NCBI RefSeq assembly: GCF_945859705.1
Contig: NC_079137.1
Span: forward strand, 51,864,552-51,928,551
Direction: 5' to 3'
Origin: Episyrphus balteatus
Taxonomy: Eukaryota; Arthropoda; Insecta; Diptera; Syrphidae
Length of the DNA: 64,000 nt
Made by a program: the position numbers and the translations under genes. Below, piece by piece: positions 23,827 through 35,075 of this stretch (position 1 is its first letter; every line of letters begins with the position of its first letter). Under the pieces are notes generated by a model. The model made no database searches and was not told the DNA's origin. It saw only the letters and a program-made list of their open reading frames with translations.

Positions 23827-25029
23827 GGCTATGTGAAGTTGGCACCCCCAAATGCAAATTTTTTTTTCAAACCTATATGGTTCGATTGCCCAAGGTTAGC
23901 CCAGGATAGCCCAAGATTTTTTTTCGTTAGCCCACCCTTAGTTTTAAAATTATATCGGAATTATTTTTTTTCACCTCAAAAATCACAAAAAAAAACTTTT
24001 TTTTATTCTGTGAAAAAATTGTTGGTTTTGCACTGTGGTTCGATTGCCCAACGTTAGCCCAGGATAGCCCAACTTTTTTTTTCTTGATTGCACTGTTTTT
24101 TCAAAAGATACAACAAAAAACTTTTTTTCATATCAGAAACCGAAAAAATTTAAATTTTTTTTCCTGTGAAAAAATCCTTAGTTTAAAACCGTGGTTTGTT
24201 TGCCCAAGGTTAGCCCAGGATAGCCCAACTTTTATTTTTGCTATCGTAAGCTTAGTTTAAAAATTATAGAAGAATTAGTTTTTATTCACCACACAAAAAA
24301 AAAAAAGTACGTATACACCTCAGTGACCTTTTTTTTTTCAGTGTAAAATTTATTCTTTTTTCGTTTTTCCTCAATTAACCATTCTAATTCCAACTAATAA
24401 CATCACTTTTTTTCGTTAGCCCACCCTCAGTTTAAAAGTTATAACAAAAAACTTTTTTCAAAGTACCAACTTCTTAAAAATCAAACATATTTTTTTTCAG
24501 TGTAAAATTTATCCTTTTTTCATTTTTCCTCAATTAACCATTCTAATTCCAACTAATAACATCACTTTTTTTCGTTAGCCCACCCTCAGTTTAAAAGTTA
24601 TAACAAAAAACATTTTTTCAAAGTACCAACTTCTTAAAAATCAAACATTTTTTTTTTCAGTGTAAAATTTATCCTTTTTTCATTTTTCCTCAATTAACCA
24701 TTCTAATTCCAACTAATAACATCACTTTTTTTCGTTAGCCCACCCTCAGTTTAAAAGTTATAACAAAAAATATTTTTTCAAAGTACCAACTTCTTAAAAA
24801 TCAAACATTTTTTTTTTTTCAGTGTAAAATTTATCCTTTTTTCATTTGTTTTTTGTTATAACTTTTAAACTGATTTTTGAGGTGAAAAAAAATAATTCCG
24901 TTATAATTTTAAAACTAAGGGTGGGCTAACGAAAAAAAATCTTGGGCTATCCTGGGCTAACCTTGGGCAATCAAACCATATAGGTTTGAAAAAAAAATTT
25001 GCATTTGGGGGTGCCAACTTCACATAGCC
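23827..25029. mobile_element. 1.2-kb foldback (MULE-type) element with 9-bp target duplication
   Basis: Inverted arms of about 160 bp (23827-23987 and 24870-25029) are almost identical. They start GGCTATGTGAAGTTGGCACC. An exact 9-bp direct repeat CCCTGATGT flanks them (23818-23826 and 25030-25038). Inside, the phrase TTAGCCCAGGATAGCCCAA occurs at about 23895, 24055 and 24208 in the left half and inverted at about 24942. A tandem array fills 24339-24840. Long arms, internal tandem units and a 9-bp duplication point to a Foldback/Mutator-like non-autonomous element. A reverse-oriented relative lies at 28625-29393 and a decayed end at 33390-33481. Confidence 0.88.
24339..24840 (+). repeat. Tandem repeat of about 170-bp units, three to four copies
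   Basis: Each unit runs CAGTGTAAAATTTATCC, CCTCAATTAACCATTCTAAT, CAACTAATAACATCAC, CGTTAGCCCACCCTCAG, AAAGTACCAACTTCTTA. Units are nearly identical at roughly 24340, 24495 and 24660, with a partial unit at 24820. A reverse-complement unit is present at 28630-28735. Confidence 0.85.
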
Positions 25030-25038
25030 CCCTGATGT

Positions 25039-26700
25039 CTTATAATATCCTTAAAGGATACGTTATTACATCATTAAAGCTCCTTGCAAATAAAAAAATT
25101 GTTAAACAAAACAAACTCACACACGCACACACACATCAATTTTCGTTACAAATTCAAAACGTAATTTTCCCATTCCCCCCGCATACAAACAAACACAGTT
25201 AATATGTGTACATATAATTTTTGTACTATATTAAAAAAAAGACTTTACTTATACATTAGTCAACGAAGCGTGGCAAGGATATATCTAAACTAAACACTTC
25301 GCAGCAAAAGAGCGTGTGCCATTTCTCAATAGAAAATGCATGAAATGTCACATTATTTTGAAAAGGGAAAATATTTACACTGCAATTTACAAAAGTGCTC
25401 ACATTCAGTTTGCTTTTAATTCACCGGGGTCGTGACGTGAGAATGATGGCCATTGTTAGACGCATTACAAAAGCTATATAAATGTCATACTTACAGAATA
25501 TAGAGCTCGCAATACAACACAATACACCAGCAGCAGCAGAACACTATACTTCCTAAAAAGAAAAATTGAACAACTACTCTCTCTCTCCACACACTCTTGC
25601 ACCGGAAAAATGGAAAAACAGGGACGACGACGTTATATTATTTTTTTTTTTCATTTTTTTTTGTGAATAGAAAAAACATTAGAATTATGCTCTATTCGCT
25701 ATACACTTGTTATATGGTTTGAGTATAAGATAGGTTACATTATTACATAGAGGTACCCCGTAACCCGTACCCATATGATGATGGCGTTGGTGATGTGTGT
25801 ATTTAAAGTTAACTACACAATGAAGTTATAAAAATAAATGAACGACGACGATGAAGAGTACCTACGACACAATTACATGTTTTTTTTGTGGATGAAATGA
25901 ATAATATCAAAGGGAAATGACTTTATTTTTTGCGGATGTATCGTTTAAGGGACCTTTTATTCACTTACATAATGTATGTTGTAGTTTTGCCATAAAAGCC
26001 CTTAAGCTCTTTCTTTTTGCTCTATACTCTCCTACTCTATTCTAAAGGTATAAAGGTAAAAAAGGTATATGAGCATAGATCCTAGTTCATGAGAGTATGA
26101 ATGTAGAGAGACGTGTGTTTTGTATATATGGGGACATATTGTTTTCTTTGATAAATTTGAATGAGAAAGTATTCCATGTTATGACCTTTTTTTTTGTGTG
26201 TTTTTGTTTTTGACGGTAAAAAGCGTTTGTTTATAACTAAAAGGGATTAATTTTTTTATTCTAATGTTTTATTTTAAAAAAAGATACAAATGTGTCTTGT
26301 TTTAGGTTAAAAATAAAAGAAATAAAAAAGCTTAACATTTTAAAAGAATTTTTATTTTTTTATGAGGTCATGTACCTAATAGCCAACTATGTTTAACCTA
26401 GAGGTCAATTCTGGTTGTGTCAAATGAGATTTAAGCTGTTTTAGAAGCACTTTGTTGGCACCAATTCTTAGAAAGAAATGTTTAAAATAATAAAGTGACA
26501 AGAAAATAGACCTGTTTTTTACTTTACCAAAAAATTTCATGATTTTTGACACTAAAAAAATTAGCAACAAAGACCTTAATCCAATTTTTCATTGTTCATA
26601 GTCAATCTTAAAAAATTAATTTCGTTTAATTTAAGATTGATAATATATTAATTTAACTTGCACAAAAAGTTAATATAACAGAATGTTAAAAATAATCAAT
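25039..26700. other. Gene-free, relatively unique DNA
   Basis: This stretch lacks the repeat families seen around it. It holds a CA-rich microsatellite (about 25118-25137), CAGCAGCAGCAG near 25530 and CTCTCTCTC near 25575. It may be part of an intron or intergenic spacer. No open frame with motifs. Confidence 0.4.
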
Positions 26701-27534
26701 TGCACGACTGGGGTCGCACGTACTTGCTCTTATGCTTAAAGTAACTATAATGTTAAAGCTTTTTATTCAAGAAATTAAAAATTTGATATTTTGAAGAAAT
26801 TTCATAAGTACCTAGTATAAAAAAATTAAATCTGTTTTTATAATTAATTAAACTCCGTTTTAAATTATCTTAAAAAAAAAAACAAATATGCCATTTTATT
26901 TCTTGTATAAAAAGGTATTTTTAGAAAAAATTTTTCGAAAATTGTAGGAGCCGTTTTTTTAAAAAATAGTTTTTTATATATAAAAATTTTTTAACATTTT
27001 AAAAAAAAAAGTTGGGATGCCATTTTGAAGAAATAATTAATTTACACATTAAAACTAAATTTCAAAATTTTTCATTAATCCGTTTTCAAAAAATTGATTT
27101 TTCAAAAAAAAATTTTGAAATATTTTTTAAAAAACCAAAAATGCGTTTTTTGAAAATTTTCTAAAATTTTAATATTATCTTTACTTACACACTTTTGTAT
27201 AAAAATTTTCATTTGAATCGGGTTAATGTTGTACGAGATTTTCAGAAACGAAAAAAACCGTTCTATGACAGGTACCGTTAATAACGGTACAAAAAATATT
27301 TTTTTTATTTAAAAAGTTGGCTCTTATGTGTTGTACTACACACAAAAATTTTAATCAAAATCGTTAGAGATGTTTTTGAAAAAAATTAACTTTTCTATTT
27401 CCGTTATATGGCAGGTACCGTTAGTTTTGGTCATAAAAAAAAAATTTCAATTTCCCCTCTAGGGAATCACCAAAAACTGCTAACTACCAAGTTTGAAGAA
27501 AATCACTTCACTCGTTTAGGCTGCAGCTCCAGAT

Positions 27535-27573
<39 letters not shown>

Positions 27574-27706
27574 TACAGACAGAATTGCCGGACCCACTTT
27601 TTTGACATTCTCCATCATCGTAATGTCATGTAAAATTGTTATCTCGAGTTCGATTTTTTTTACGAATCCTAAACTTGCCCTATAGTACCTATATCGCAAG
27701 TAAAAA
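26701..27706 (+). mobile_element. Mini-me-like repeat, full-length copy A
   Basis: It starts TGCACGACTGGGGTCGCACG and ends ATATCGCAAGTAAAAA. It is nearly identical to copy B at 38300-39319, so both are recent relative to the other copies. The GACA microsatellite (27537-27582) lies about 125 bp from the end, followed by CTCCATCATCGTAATGTCAT. It sits between an A or T and a T, with no clear target duplication, as expected for a Helitron-like insertion. The 74-residue minus frame across the microsatellite is an artefact. Confidence 0.8.
27537..27582 (+). repeat. GACA tetranucleotide microsatellite inside copy A
   Basis: About eleven GACA units with one CATA interruption near the end. On the minus strand it is the GTCT/GTCY repeat characteristic of mini-me-type elements. 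Confidence 0.9.
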
Positions 27707-27757
27707 TTGGGTCTTTGCTGTATTATTAGCAAGAGACGAAAGTTATCCCGAATTACA

Positions 27758-27968
27758 AAATAACAAAAACCGAAAACTCAATATTTCATAATTCCAAAAT
27801 CTTCAAAATCTCGAAAATCTCAAAATTCCAAAGTCCGAAAACCAAAAACCTCGAAATCTCGAAATGAGTAAAATCCAAAAACCCAGAAATAACAAAATTC
27901 AAATTCCCGATCTTAAATTCGGAATATTCAAACTCCGAAGGGCCAAAATCCTGAAAACTCAAAATTAG
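27758..27968 (+). repeat. Degenerate short tandem repeat of AAAATCYCGAAA type
   Basis: About 200 bp made of 9-12-bp variants such as CAAAATCTCGAAAATC, AATTCCAAAGTCCGAAAAC and CCTCGAAATCTCGAAA. The units are too diverged for an exact period. The 129-residue minus frame at 27786-28175 runs through it and is rich in Phe, Leu and Glu by composition only. Confidence 0.7.
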
Positions 27969-28069
27969 TCTAAGAGCCGGCAGCATATTTTGGCAGTTTT
28001 GGTATAACCGAAATTCGAGTGTGTACATATCTAGATATGCACCACAGTATGTCAACGGAAAAAATCTGG

Positions 28070-28620
28070 CAGTGATATTTTTCAGCTTTCCCTTGCCAGA
28101 CGCATCCAAAGTGCAGTAAAAAATCAACTTTTTGCGTTTTGGTATAATCGAATAAATGATACACCAAAAAATCATAAAAAATCTCCTGATTTCAAAACTG
28201 TGGGTACCAGAAGTTTCGTTTTCAGCTTTCCCCCCGCCAGACCGCTTTAAAGCATTTTGAAGTGCATTTTTGTAATAAAAAACCTAATAGCTTATTTTCT
28301 GTTAGGTATAACCGTATGATGGTAACAAATTAAAATTCTATGTCTATTCCTGGTTTAGAAAATATAAGTTTAGCCAGATATTTTTCAGCCTTCCCTCTGC
28401 CAGACGCCCTTAAATGTTTCAAAAACAGGTTTTTCAATACAAAAACACCTAGTTTCTGTTTTTTTCTTATAAAATTGAAATAATATTTTTTTGTTTAGAG
28501 TAACCATATATGATGGCCAAATATTAACATTCTCTGCCTTTTCCTGATTAAGAAAATGTAAATTTAAGCCAGTTTTTTGTTCAGCCTTCCCTCTGCCAGA
28601 CGCCCTAAAAGGATTCTCAA
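28070..28620 (+). repeat. Diverged tandem repeat of about 150-190-bp units
   Basis: The block TTTCAGCYTTCCCYYTGCCAG followed by ACGC recurs at about 28080, 28222, 28383 and 28580. Between these lie related segments with ACCTAATAGCTTATTTTCTG, GGTATAACCGTATGATGG and similar. The copies differ at many sites, so this is an old array. The opening copy lies within a minus-strand frame that is not considered coding. Confidence 0.7.
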
Positions 28621-28624
28621 TAGT

Positions 28625-29393
28625 AGTTAAAATTAGAATGGTTAATTGAGAAAAAATTAAAAAAGTATAAATTTTACACTGAAAAAAAAAAACAAATTTT
28701 GATTTTTAAGAAGTTGGTACTTTGAAAAAAGTTATTTTTCTTGTTCTGAAAAAGCAATCACTTGACACCATTTCATATTTGTTGATACTTTTGAAATACG
28801 TTTGGATATATTTTACTAAGCATGTAGCTTTTCTAGGTACTTATATGGCAAAAAAAAAAATAAAAATTGATTTTGAGACTTGAAAAATTATTTGTATGTT
28901 GTGGTTTTTAATGTTAAATGTCAACTTAAGCTTCTTAACAGGAATGTTATTTGGACTACATTCAATCAAATAAAAATGTTGATTCAAATTAAAAACATTT
29001 GAGGCGCAATGCAAACACCAGTGAATTTAATAGTTCTTAATTATAAATTAAGAAAGGGTCACTGAGGTGTATACGTACTTTTTTTTGGTGTGGTGAATAA
29101 AAACTAATTCTTCTATAATTTTTAAACTAAGCTTACGATAGTTGGGCTATTCTGGGCTAACCTTGGGCAAACAAACCACGGTTTTAAACTAACGATTTTT
29201 TCACAGGAAAAAAAATTAAAATTTTTTCGGTTTCTGATATGAAAAAAAGTTTTTTGTTGTATCTTTTGAAAAAAATAGTGCAATCAAGAAAAAAAAAAGT
29301 TGGGCTATCCTGGGCTAACCTTGGGTAATCGAACCAGATAGGTTTGAAAAAAAATTTGCATTTGGGGGTGCCAGCTTCACAAAGCCGCTATTA
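28625..29393 (-). mobile_element. Second copy of the GGCTATGTG foldback family, one end only
   Basis: On the minus strand it starts at 29393 with GGCTTTGTGAAGCTGGCACC and repeats the order found at 23827: AAATGCAAATTTT, then TTAGCCCAGGATAGCCCAAC twice or more, then CTCAGTGACCC. It finishes with one CCATTCTAATTTTA unit near 28640. The distal end is missing or was never completed, so no target duplication can be read. Confidence 0.75.
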
Positions 29394-29716
29394 CGGCCAA
29401 GTTTAACATAAAATTTCATAAGAATTTTTATTTTGTAAAGACATGCTTTTAGAGAATAATTTTTTTTTTTGATTACAAATAATGTAAAATACACATTTTG
29501 TTGGAAGTAAATGACGAAATTATTTGTAATTTTTTGAAGTTATACTTCTTATGGGAGGGTGGGTATGAAAATTTACTTTTTTGACAAGAATGTCAAAGGG
29601 ATTATGACGCGATCACCCTGGGTAGCAGGGCTGTCGTTTCACCTTTAGAGTAGGCAGTACTTTAGTATTTAAAAATGCAGTACGCCGCAGTACGGCAAAC
29701 ATAAAACACACAACAC

Positions 29717-29973
29717 GTTGCAAGTTACATGTTTCATATGGCAAGTTGCATATGGCAAGTTGTATGTGGCAAGTTGTATGTGGCAAGTTGCATGTGGCAA
29801 GTTGCATGTGGCAAGTTGCAATGGGCAGGTTGTATGTGGCAAGTTGCGTGTGGCAAGTTGCATGTGGTAAGCGGCATGTGGCAAGTTGCGTGTGGCAAGT
29901 TGCATGTGGCAAGTTGCGTGTGGCAAGTTGCATGTGGCAAGTTGAATGTGGTAATTTCCATGTGGCAAGTTGC
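29717..29973 (+). repeat. 14-bp minisatellite, about 18 units
   Basis: The consensus unit is GGCAAGTTGCATGT with CA/CG/TA variants. Because 14 is not a multiple of three and the unit lacks stops in most frames, overlapping open frames of 75-126 residues appear on both strands, reading as MASCMWQV-type or HATCHTQLA-type repeats. They are not genes. The array is broken at its right end by the hAT-type element at 29974-32409, and CAAGTTCC just beyond that element may be its last unit. Confidence 0.92.
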
Positions 29974-30019
29974 CAGGGTTGCAAAAAGCTCACATTTCAG
30001 CTCAGCTCACAGCTCAGCT

Positions 30020-31020
30020 CAAATTTGAGCTAGGTACCATAGCTTAGCTCATTTGAGCTGAGCTGAAAGTGAGCTGAGCTGAAAGTGAGCTCCCCAACTT
30101 CCAACGCCTATATCACGGAATTTTGAAGAAAATGAAAAAAAATTTTTTGATGCCAAAAGGTAGCGGGGACTCTAACCTACATTTGGGTACAACTCTCATC
30201 CCTCTAGGTCTACGCGTTCTCAAACCGGGAGAACTTAAAAGTAAAAAAAAAAATAGGCACGATTCTGAAAAAATAGGCATGATGTGGCGGTTTAACATGG
30301 AAGGCGATTTTTTAAAAATCTGACAAGGTGCAAAGCGTAGGCCCATGACACAAGCTATCATTTGGCATCACTCCCAAAAATTGCTCTCAAGCGGTTTAGC
30401 TTGCAGGAGCGTTCGAAGATTCGGGGATTTTTCAAAAAAAAATTTTACCCCAACTTTCAAACGCGATTTTCTCGGAATTTTGAAAAAAATCGAAAAACCG
30501 GATTATACCACTATCGGGTAGCTGAGAATATAAGCTTTCATATGGCACCACTCCCCTGTCTCAAATTTGAGCTAGGTACCATAGCTTAGCTCATTTGAGC
30601 TGAGCTGAAAGTGAGCTCCCCAACTTCCAACGCCTATATCACGGAATTTTGAAGAAAATGAAAAAAAATTTTTTGATGCCAAAAGGTAGCGGGGACTCTA
30701 ACCTACATTTGGGTACAACTCTCATCCCTCTAGGTCTACGCGTTCTCAAACCGGGAGAACTTAAAAGTAAAAAAAAAAATAGGCACGATTCTGAAAAAAT
30801 AGGCATGATGTGGCGGTTTAACATGGAAGGCGATTTTTTAAAAATCTGACAAGGTGCAAAGCGTAGGCCCATGACACAAGCTATCATTTGGCATCACTCC
30901 CAAAAATTGCTCTCAAGCGGTTTAGCTTGCAGGAGCGTTCGAAGATTCGGGGATTTTTCAAAAAAAAATTTTACCCCAACTTTCAAACGCGATTTTCTCG
31001 GAATTTTGAAAAAAGTCGTA
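30020..31020 (+). repeat. Tandem duplication of about 526 bp in the hAT-type element
   Basis: Copy 1 (30020-30561) and copy 2 (30562-31020) are essentially identical. Landmarks such as GGTAGCGGGGACTCTAACC and GATGTGGCGGTTTAACATGG are offset by exactly 526 bp. Copy 1 has an extra 16-bp GAGCTGAGCTGAAAGT unit. The same 66- and 82-residue frames appear in both copies. They are non-homologous to any known family I can name and are treated as repeat translations. Confidence 0.9.
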
Positions 31021-31131
31021 AAACCGGATTGTACCGGAATTTTTTTTATGATAAAAAAAGAAATATTTTACTAAAAAAATAGAAATATATTTACTATTAA
31101 AAAAGCCAAGAGAAAAGATCACGAAAAATTA

Positions 31132-32084
31132 CACTGGTCAACAAAATTTGATTTTTTTTTTGCCACAAGAAGCAAAATATACTTTTCTAGTATTTTTTGG
31201 GGTGCTGAATCCGAATCTGGAGTCAGAAAAATTTGATTGGCCTCCGTTTTTGAAATATTACCGTTATAAAATGCTAAAAAACGTCATTTTGGCTGTTTTC
31301 GAGGTTCTGTTTTTATGTGGAGTAATTCATTATAAACAAATTTGTAACGGTTATTATAAGAAATGATATTCTACTTTCAAAAACTGTTTAAATTTTCCCG
31401 ATATCTCTTTTATTGCTCGAGATATTTTAAGTTTCAGTTAATAAGCCAAAGACAAACTAAACTTAATTTAAAGATTAAGTCACTGGTCACAGAATTTTTG
31501 CCACAAGAACCAAAATATACTTTTCTGAAGGTTTTTGGGTTGCTGAGCTCGAATCCGCAATCAGAAAAATTCTATTAGCCTCCGTTCTTGAAATATAACT
31601 GTTATAAAAAAACCTTTATTTTGCATTTTATAACGGTAATATTTCAAGAACTAAGGCTAATAAAATTTTTCTGATTGCGGATTCGAGCTCAGCAACCCCA
31701 AAACCTTCAGAAAAGTATATTTTGGTTCTTGTGGCAAAAAAAGTTTAATTTGGTTGGCCAGTGTTGTTTCTGATTCAAAGACCGCTATTTAAATTTTAAA
31801 TATCTCGGGCAATAAAAGAGATATCGGAAAGATTTAAACATTTTTTGAAAGAATAAAACTAGCTCTTATAGGCAACGTTACAAATTTATTTATAATGAAT
31901 TACTCCACATAAAAACATAACCTCGAAAACAGCCAAAATGACGTTTTTTGACATTTTCTAACGGTAATATTTAAAAAACTGAGGCCAATAACAATTTTTT
32001 GACTTCAGATTCGAGTTCAGCACATCAAAAACTACTAGAAAAGTATATTTTGGTTGTTGTGGCAAAAACCTTGTTGACCAGTGT
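31132..32084. mobile_element. Two-level foldback with CACTGGTCAAC ends, TA target
   Basis: The outer ends CACTGGTCAACA and GTTGACCAGTGT are flanked by TA. The outer arms are about 340 bp, for example TTTTATGTGGAGTAATTCAT in both. A second, inner inverted repeat lies at about 31481-31765 with CACTGGTCAC and GGCCAGTG ends and a loop near 31615. The inner arms are diverged versions of the first 120 bp of the outer arms (shared CAAAATATACTTTTCT). The structure is therefore either one family member inserted in another or a duplicated foldback. It is nested in the hAT-type element at 29974. Confidence 0.82.
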
Positions 32085-32417
32085 TATCTGTTTTATTTAT
32101 AAAAATATCCATGTGCTAAAATAATTCCATTAATAACTAGAACCAAACATCTTAAGCTATGGTGTTTTATAAAAGTTTAAAATATCTTCATATTTCATTA
32201 TACTTTCCAAATAAAAATCAATGTATCCTCTCACCCATCACAGCTCAGCTCAGCTCACTTTACCTTAGCTAACCCAACAGCTCAGCTCAGCTCACCGACA
32301 GCTCAGCTCACCCAACAGCTCAGCACAACCATCAGATCAGCTCACTTTCAGCTCAGCTCAAAATTTGAGCTGAGCTGTGAGCTCACTTTTGAGCTTTGTA
32401 GCAACCCTGCAAGTTCC

Positions 32418-34351
32418 ATATTGCTACTACTAGTGCTGAAGCAAACACAATTCTCATAAAATTACCATATCGCACATTTTATGCGCAATTCATTTACTTT
32501 CGTTAACCATATACCGTACGTTCTGAACCGCACAACATAAGTAAATTTCACAGAATAAATTGAAAACTACATGGACGCAAGGAGGATGAAAGAATTAATT
32601 TATTGTTCACTTGATAAAAATGTAAAAAAACGAAGTGTGGATTAATTAATTTAATAATAGAAATTAAAAATATCAAATGAAATTCATTTACATATACTGA
32701 ATGAGAAGTATAACTTCAGTCGCGTGTACATGTGTACACACACTCTTTTTTTTTTTAGTTCTCACAAATTAGTGGATTTTTTAATGTTTTTAATCATTTG
32801 GCTCCGTGAAGCCAAAATTTTTGAACCAAACTAGTCTAGTCCATGTTGTTCACCCGAAATTTTCGTTTGTCCAAACTTCAAACAAATTAAGAGCAAATTC
32901 TTTTTTTAGGGAAGTTTGAAAAATTAAAAATTCGCCTAAAACCTTCAAATTTCTATTAGATGTATATAACTAAATAAACAATTCAAAAGTCCTCAAAATT
33001 GGCAAAAAAAGTTCCACATACACCACAGTGACTTTCTTAGTTTCTTCTTAATTAATCACTGCCTGAATAGTAAAACCATCTGAACTTTTTTGGCCATTTA
33101 TTTACTGAAAATTATACTGTTGTAGAGTTAAAATTTTGACTGTGGGGCTTACATAGAGCTTCATAATTTGTTTCGCAATTTAGTTATTTGAAAACTATCT
33201 TTGAAATAATATATAAAAACAGTGATGAAATTAGTTGAAATTACCATGGGTAATTAAGAAAAAGGGTAAAAGGGACAATTTTTAGACAGAAAACAAAAAA
33301 ACAAATTTTCATTTTTAAGAGGTTGATAATATTATCAATTATAATTTCAAAAAAAAATTGTTGTCATAATTTTTGAAATAAATGCTAATAAGGGTTATTC
33401 TGGGCTAACTTTGGGCAATCAAACGAGGCAGATTTAAAAAAAAAAGAAATTAACATGTGGGAGTGCCAATTTCACATAGCCTTGGTTTAATTAGAAAAAA
33501 TACACAAAAATACATATTATTACTAACCTATAATTTGGTTTTTTTTCGGTTCAAATGTAAAATGAGTAAAAACTAAGTATAAGCAAAAAAAAAAAAAAAC
33601 ACGGCTTAAGTTTAAATTCAGTATACTTATTTAAATGACATTTTTTACATGACAAAAGTATTGATTGATTCCAAACAACAACAATAAAAAAATCTCTTCC
33701 ATAAATCTAAATAAACTACTACGCATTGTTCCAGTTAACAGAGAGTCAAGTGCATAACGTTAACGTTCCATATAATCATAAAGTCAAATCCTCTTGACAT
33801 GACCGTATGACTGAGACTCGCAGTAAGTACATATACGACATACCGTGATGATTTGTGACGCAGGGGTTAAATAATTTCTCTCTACATGACGTGTGCACAA
33901 TCTATCCACCTACACACATCTGCAAACATCCTTGTGCGTATATCTATAACATCCATTGACTTACTTTATTGTTATCTGTATGGATAATTAGGTCAATATC
34001 TCTATGAGATTGCATATCAATTTTGTTGTTTTATGCATGTCGTCCTGACGGGGGAAATTTTTTACATCGATATTTTCATGCGTTACTCTTAGTGAATTCT
34101 ATGTAATAGTATGTGTTCGTAAAATTGTATTATTTAAAATTAAATCATTGGAAACACTGAATTTTAAAATATCATTGCATTGACGTGTATTTCGTTTTCC
34201 TGTGTCTGCCAAAATATCAATCTTTTTGACTTATTTACTGTGTTTTTAAACTAAATTACCTTTGACAATTGCCCAATCATGGATTCACTCTGGATTGAAA
34301 GTGTCACCAAAATTAAGTAACATAGTCACTATTTCCTTTTGGATTTTTGTA
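32418..34351. other. Gene-free AT-rich DNA
   Basis: Mostly unique AT-rich sequence with one decayed transposon end (33390-33481). The 33740-34060 part is more balanced and unrepeated. No exon was recognised. Confidence 0.35.
33390..33481 (-). mobile_element. Decayed terminal fragment of the GGCTATGTG foldback family
   Basis: On the minus strand it reads GGCTATGTGAAATTGGCACT and then TTGCCCAAAGTTAGCCCAG, matching the ends at 23827 and 29393 with several substitutions. A CACAGTGACTTTC segment near 33020 may belong to the same old copy. Confidence 0.6.
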
Positions 34352-35075
34352 CACAGTGAAAAAAAACAACCGAAAATTAAGCGGATTTCTGCATGTTTTT
34401 TTGCCAATATGACTTTCGTCTTAAATTAAGCGAAATCCACTTAAGTTAAGATGAATATTTTTATTTTTTATGATTATAAGAAGATTTTCATCTTAAATTT
34501 AGTGGATTTCCGTTTATTTAAAGACGGAAGTCATCTTGGCAAAAAAAAAAAAAACAAGCAAAAATCCGCTTAATTTTAGGTGAAAAACTTAGAAGAAAAC
34601 CTTCTTATTTTTTCTATAATAAAGATATTTTCAACTTAATTTAAGTGGGTTTCCTTCTTATTTTTATGATAATAAGATAATTTTATTCCTAAATTAAATG
34701 GATTCCCGCATAATTTAAGACGGAAGTAATTTTGGCCAAAAAAAAAAATGCAAAAATCCGCTTAGTTTTAGATGAAAAAATTAGATAAAAATTTCTAATT
34801 TTACGATGATAAGAAGATCTTTATCTTAAATTTTGTGGATTTCCGCAATTTAAGACGTTGGTAATCTTGGAAAAAAAGCATGCAGAAATCCGCTTAGTTT
34901 TAGGTGAAAAATTTAGTTGAAAACCTTCTTATTTTCATGTTAGTAAGAAGATTTTCATCTTAAATGAAGTGGATATCTGCTTAATTTAAGACAGAAGTCA
35001 TCTTGGCAAAAAACATGCAGATATCCGCTTAACTTTAGGCGATTTTTTTCTTGGCGTAAGAACAGTTGAATTGAC
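34352..35075. repeat. Palindromic tandem repeat, possibly a terminal-repeat element
   Basis: About four diverged units of 140-200 bp share TTAAGACGGAAGTCATCTTG, AAATCCGCTTAGTTTTAGGT and AAGAAGATTTTCATCTTAAA. The outer units are inverted: TTAAGCGGATTTCTGCATG at 34379 and CATGCAGATATCCGCTTAA ending at 35032. Within each unit, CTTAAATTTAGTGGATTTCC resembles the complement of the flanking unit, so the array can fold on itself. It could be a MITE with amplified subterminal repeats or a small satellite. Confidence 0.7.

Larger units (their letters stand above)
29974..32409. mobile_element. 2.4-kb hAT-type element with AGCTC-repeat arms
   Basis: Ends CAGGGTTGCAAAAAGCTCA and its near-complement closing GCAACCCTG lie at 29974 and 32409. 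They are flanked by CAAGTTGC (29966-29973) and CAAGTTCC (32410-32417), an 8-bp duplication with one mismatch. Because the left flank is minisatellite, part of this match could be chance. Both arms are dense in GCTCAGCTCA / TGAGCTGAGC units (29990-30095 and 32238-32390), a plausible set of transposase-binding sites. The interior contains a direct duplication (30020-31020) and a nested foldback (31132-32084). No transposase was found. Confidence 0.82.

Noticed and set aside
29613..30033. Several overlapping ORFs of 75-126 aa on both strands with Trp/Cys/His repeats
   Set aside because: They are readings of a 14-bp minisatellite. A unit that is not a multiple of three and is poor in stops opens several frames at once.
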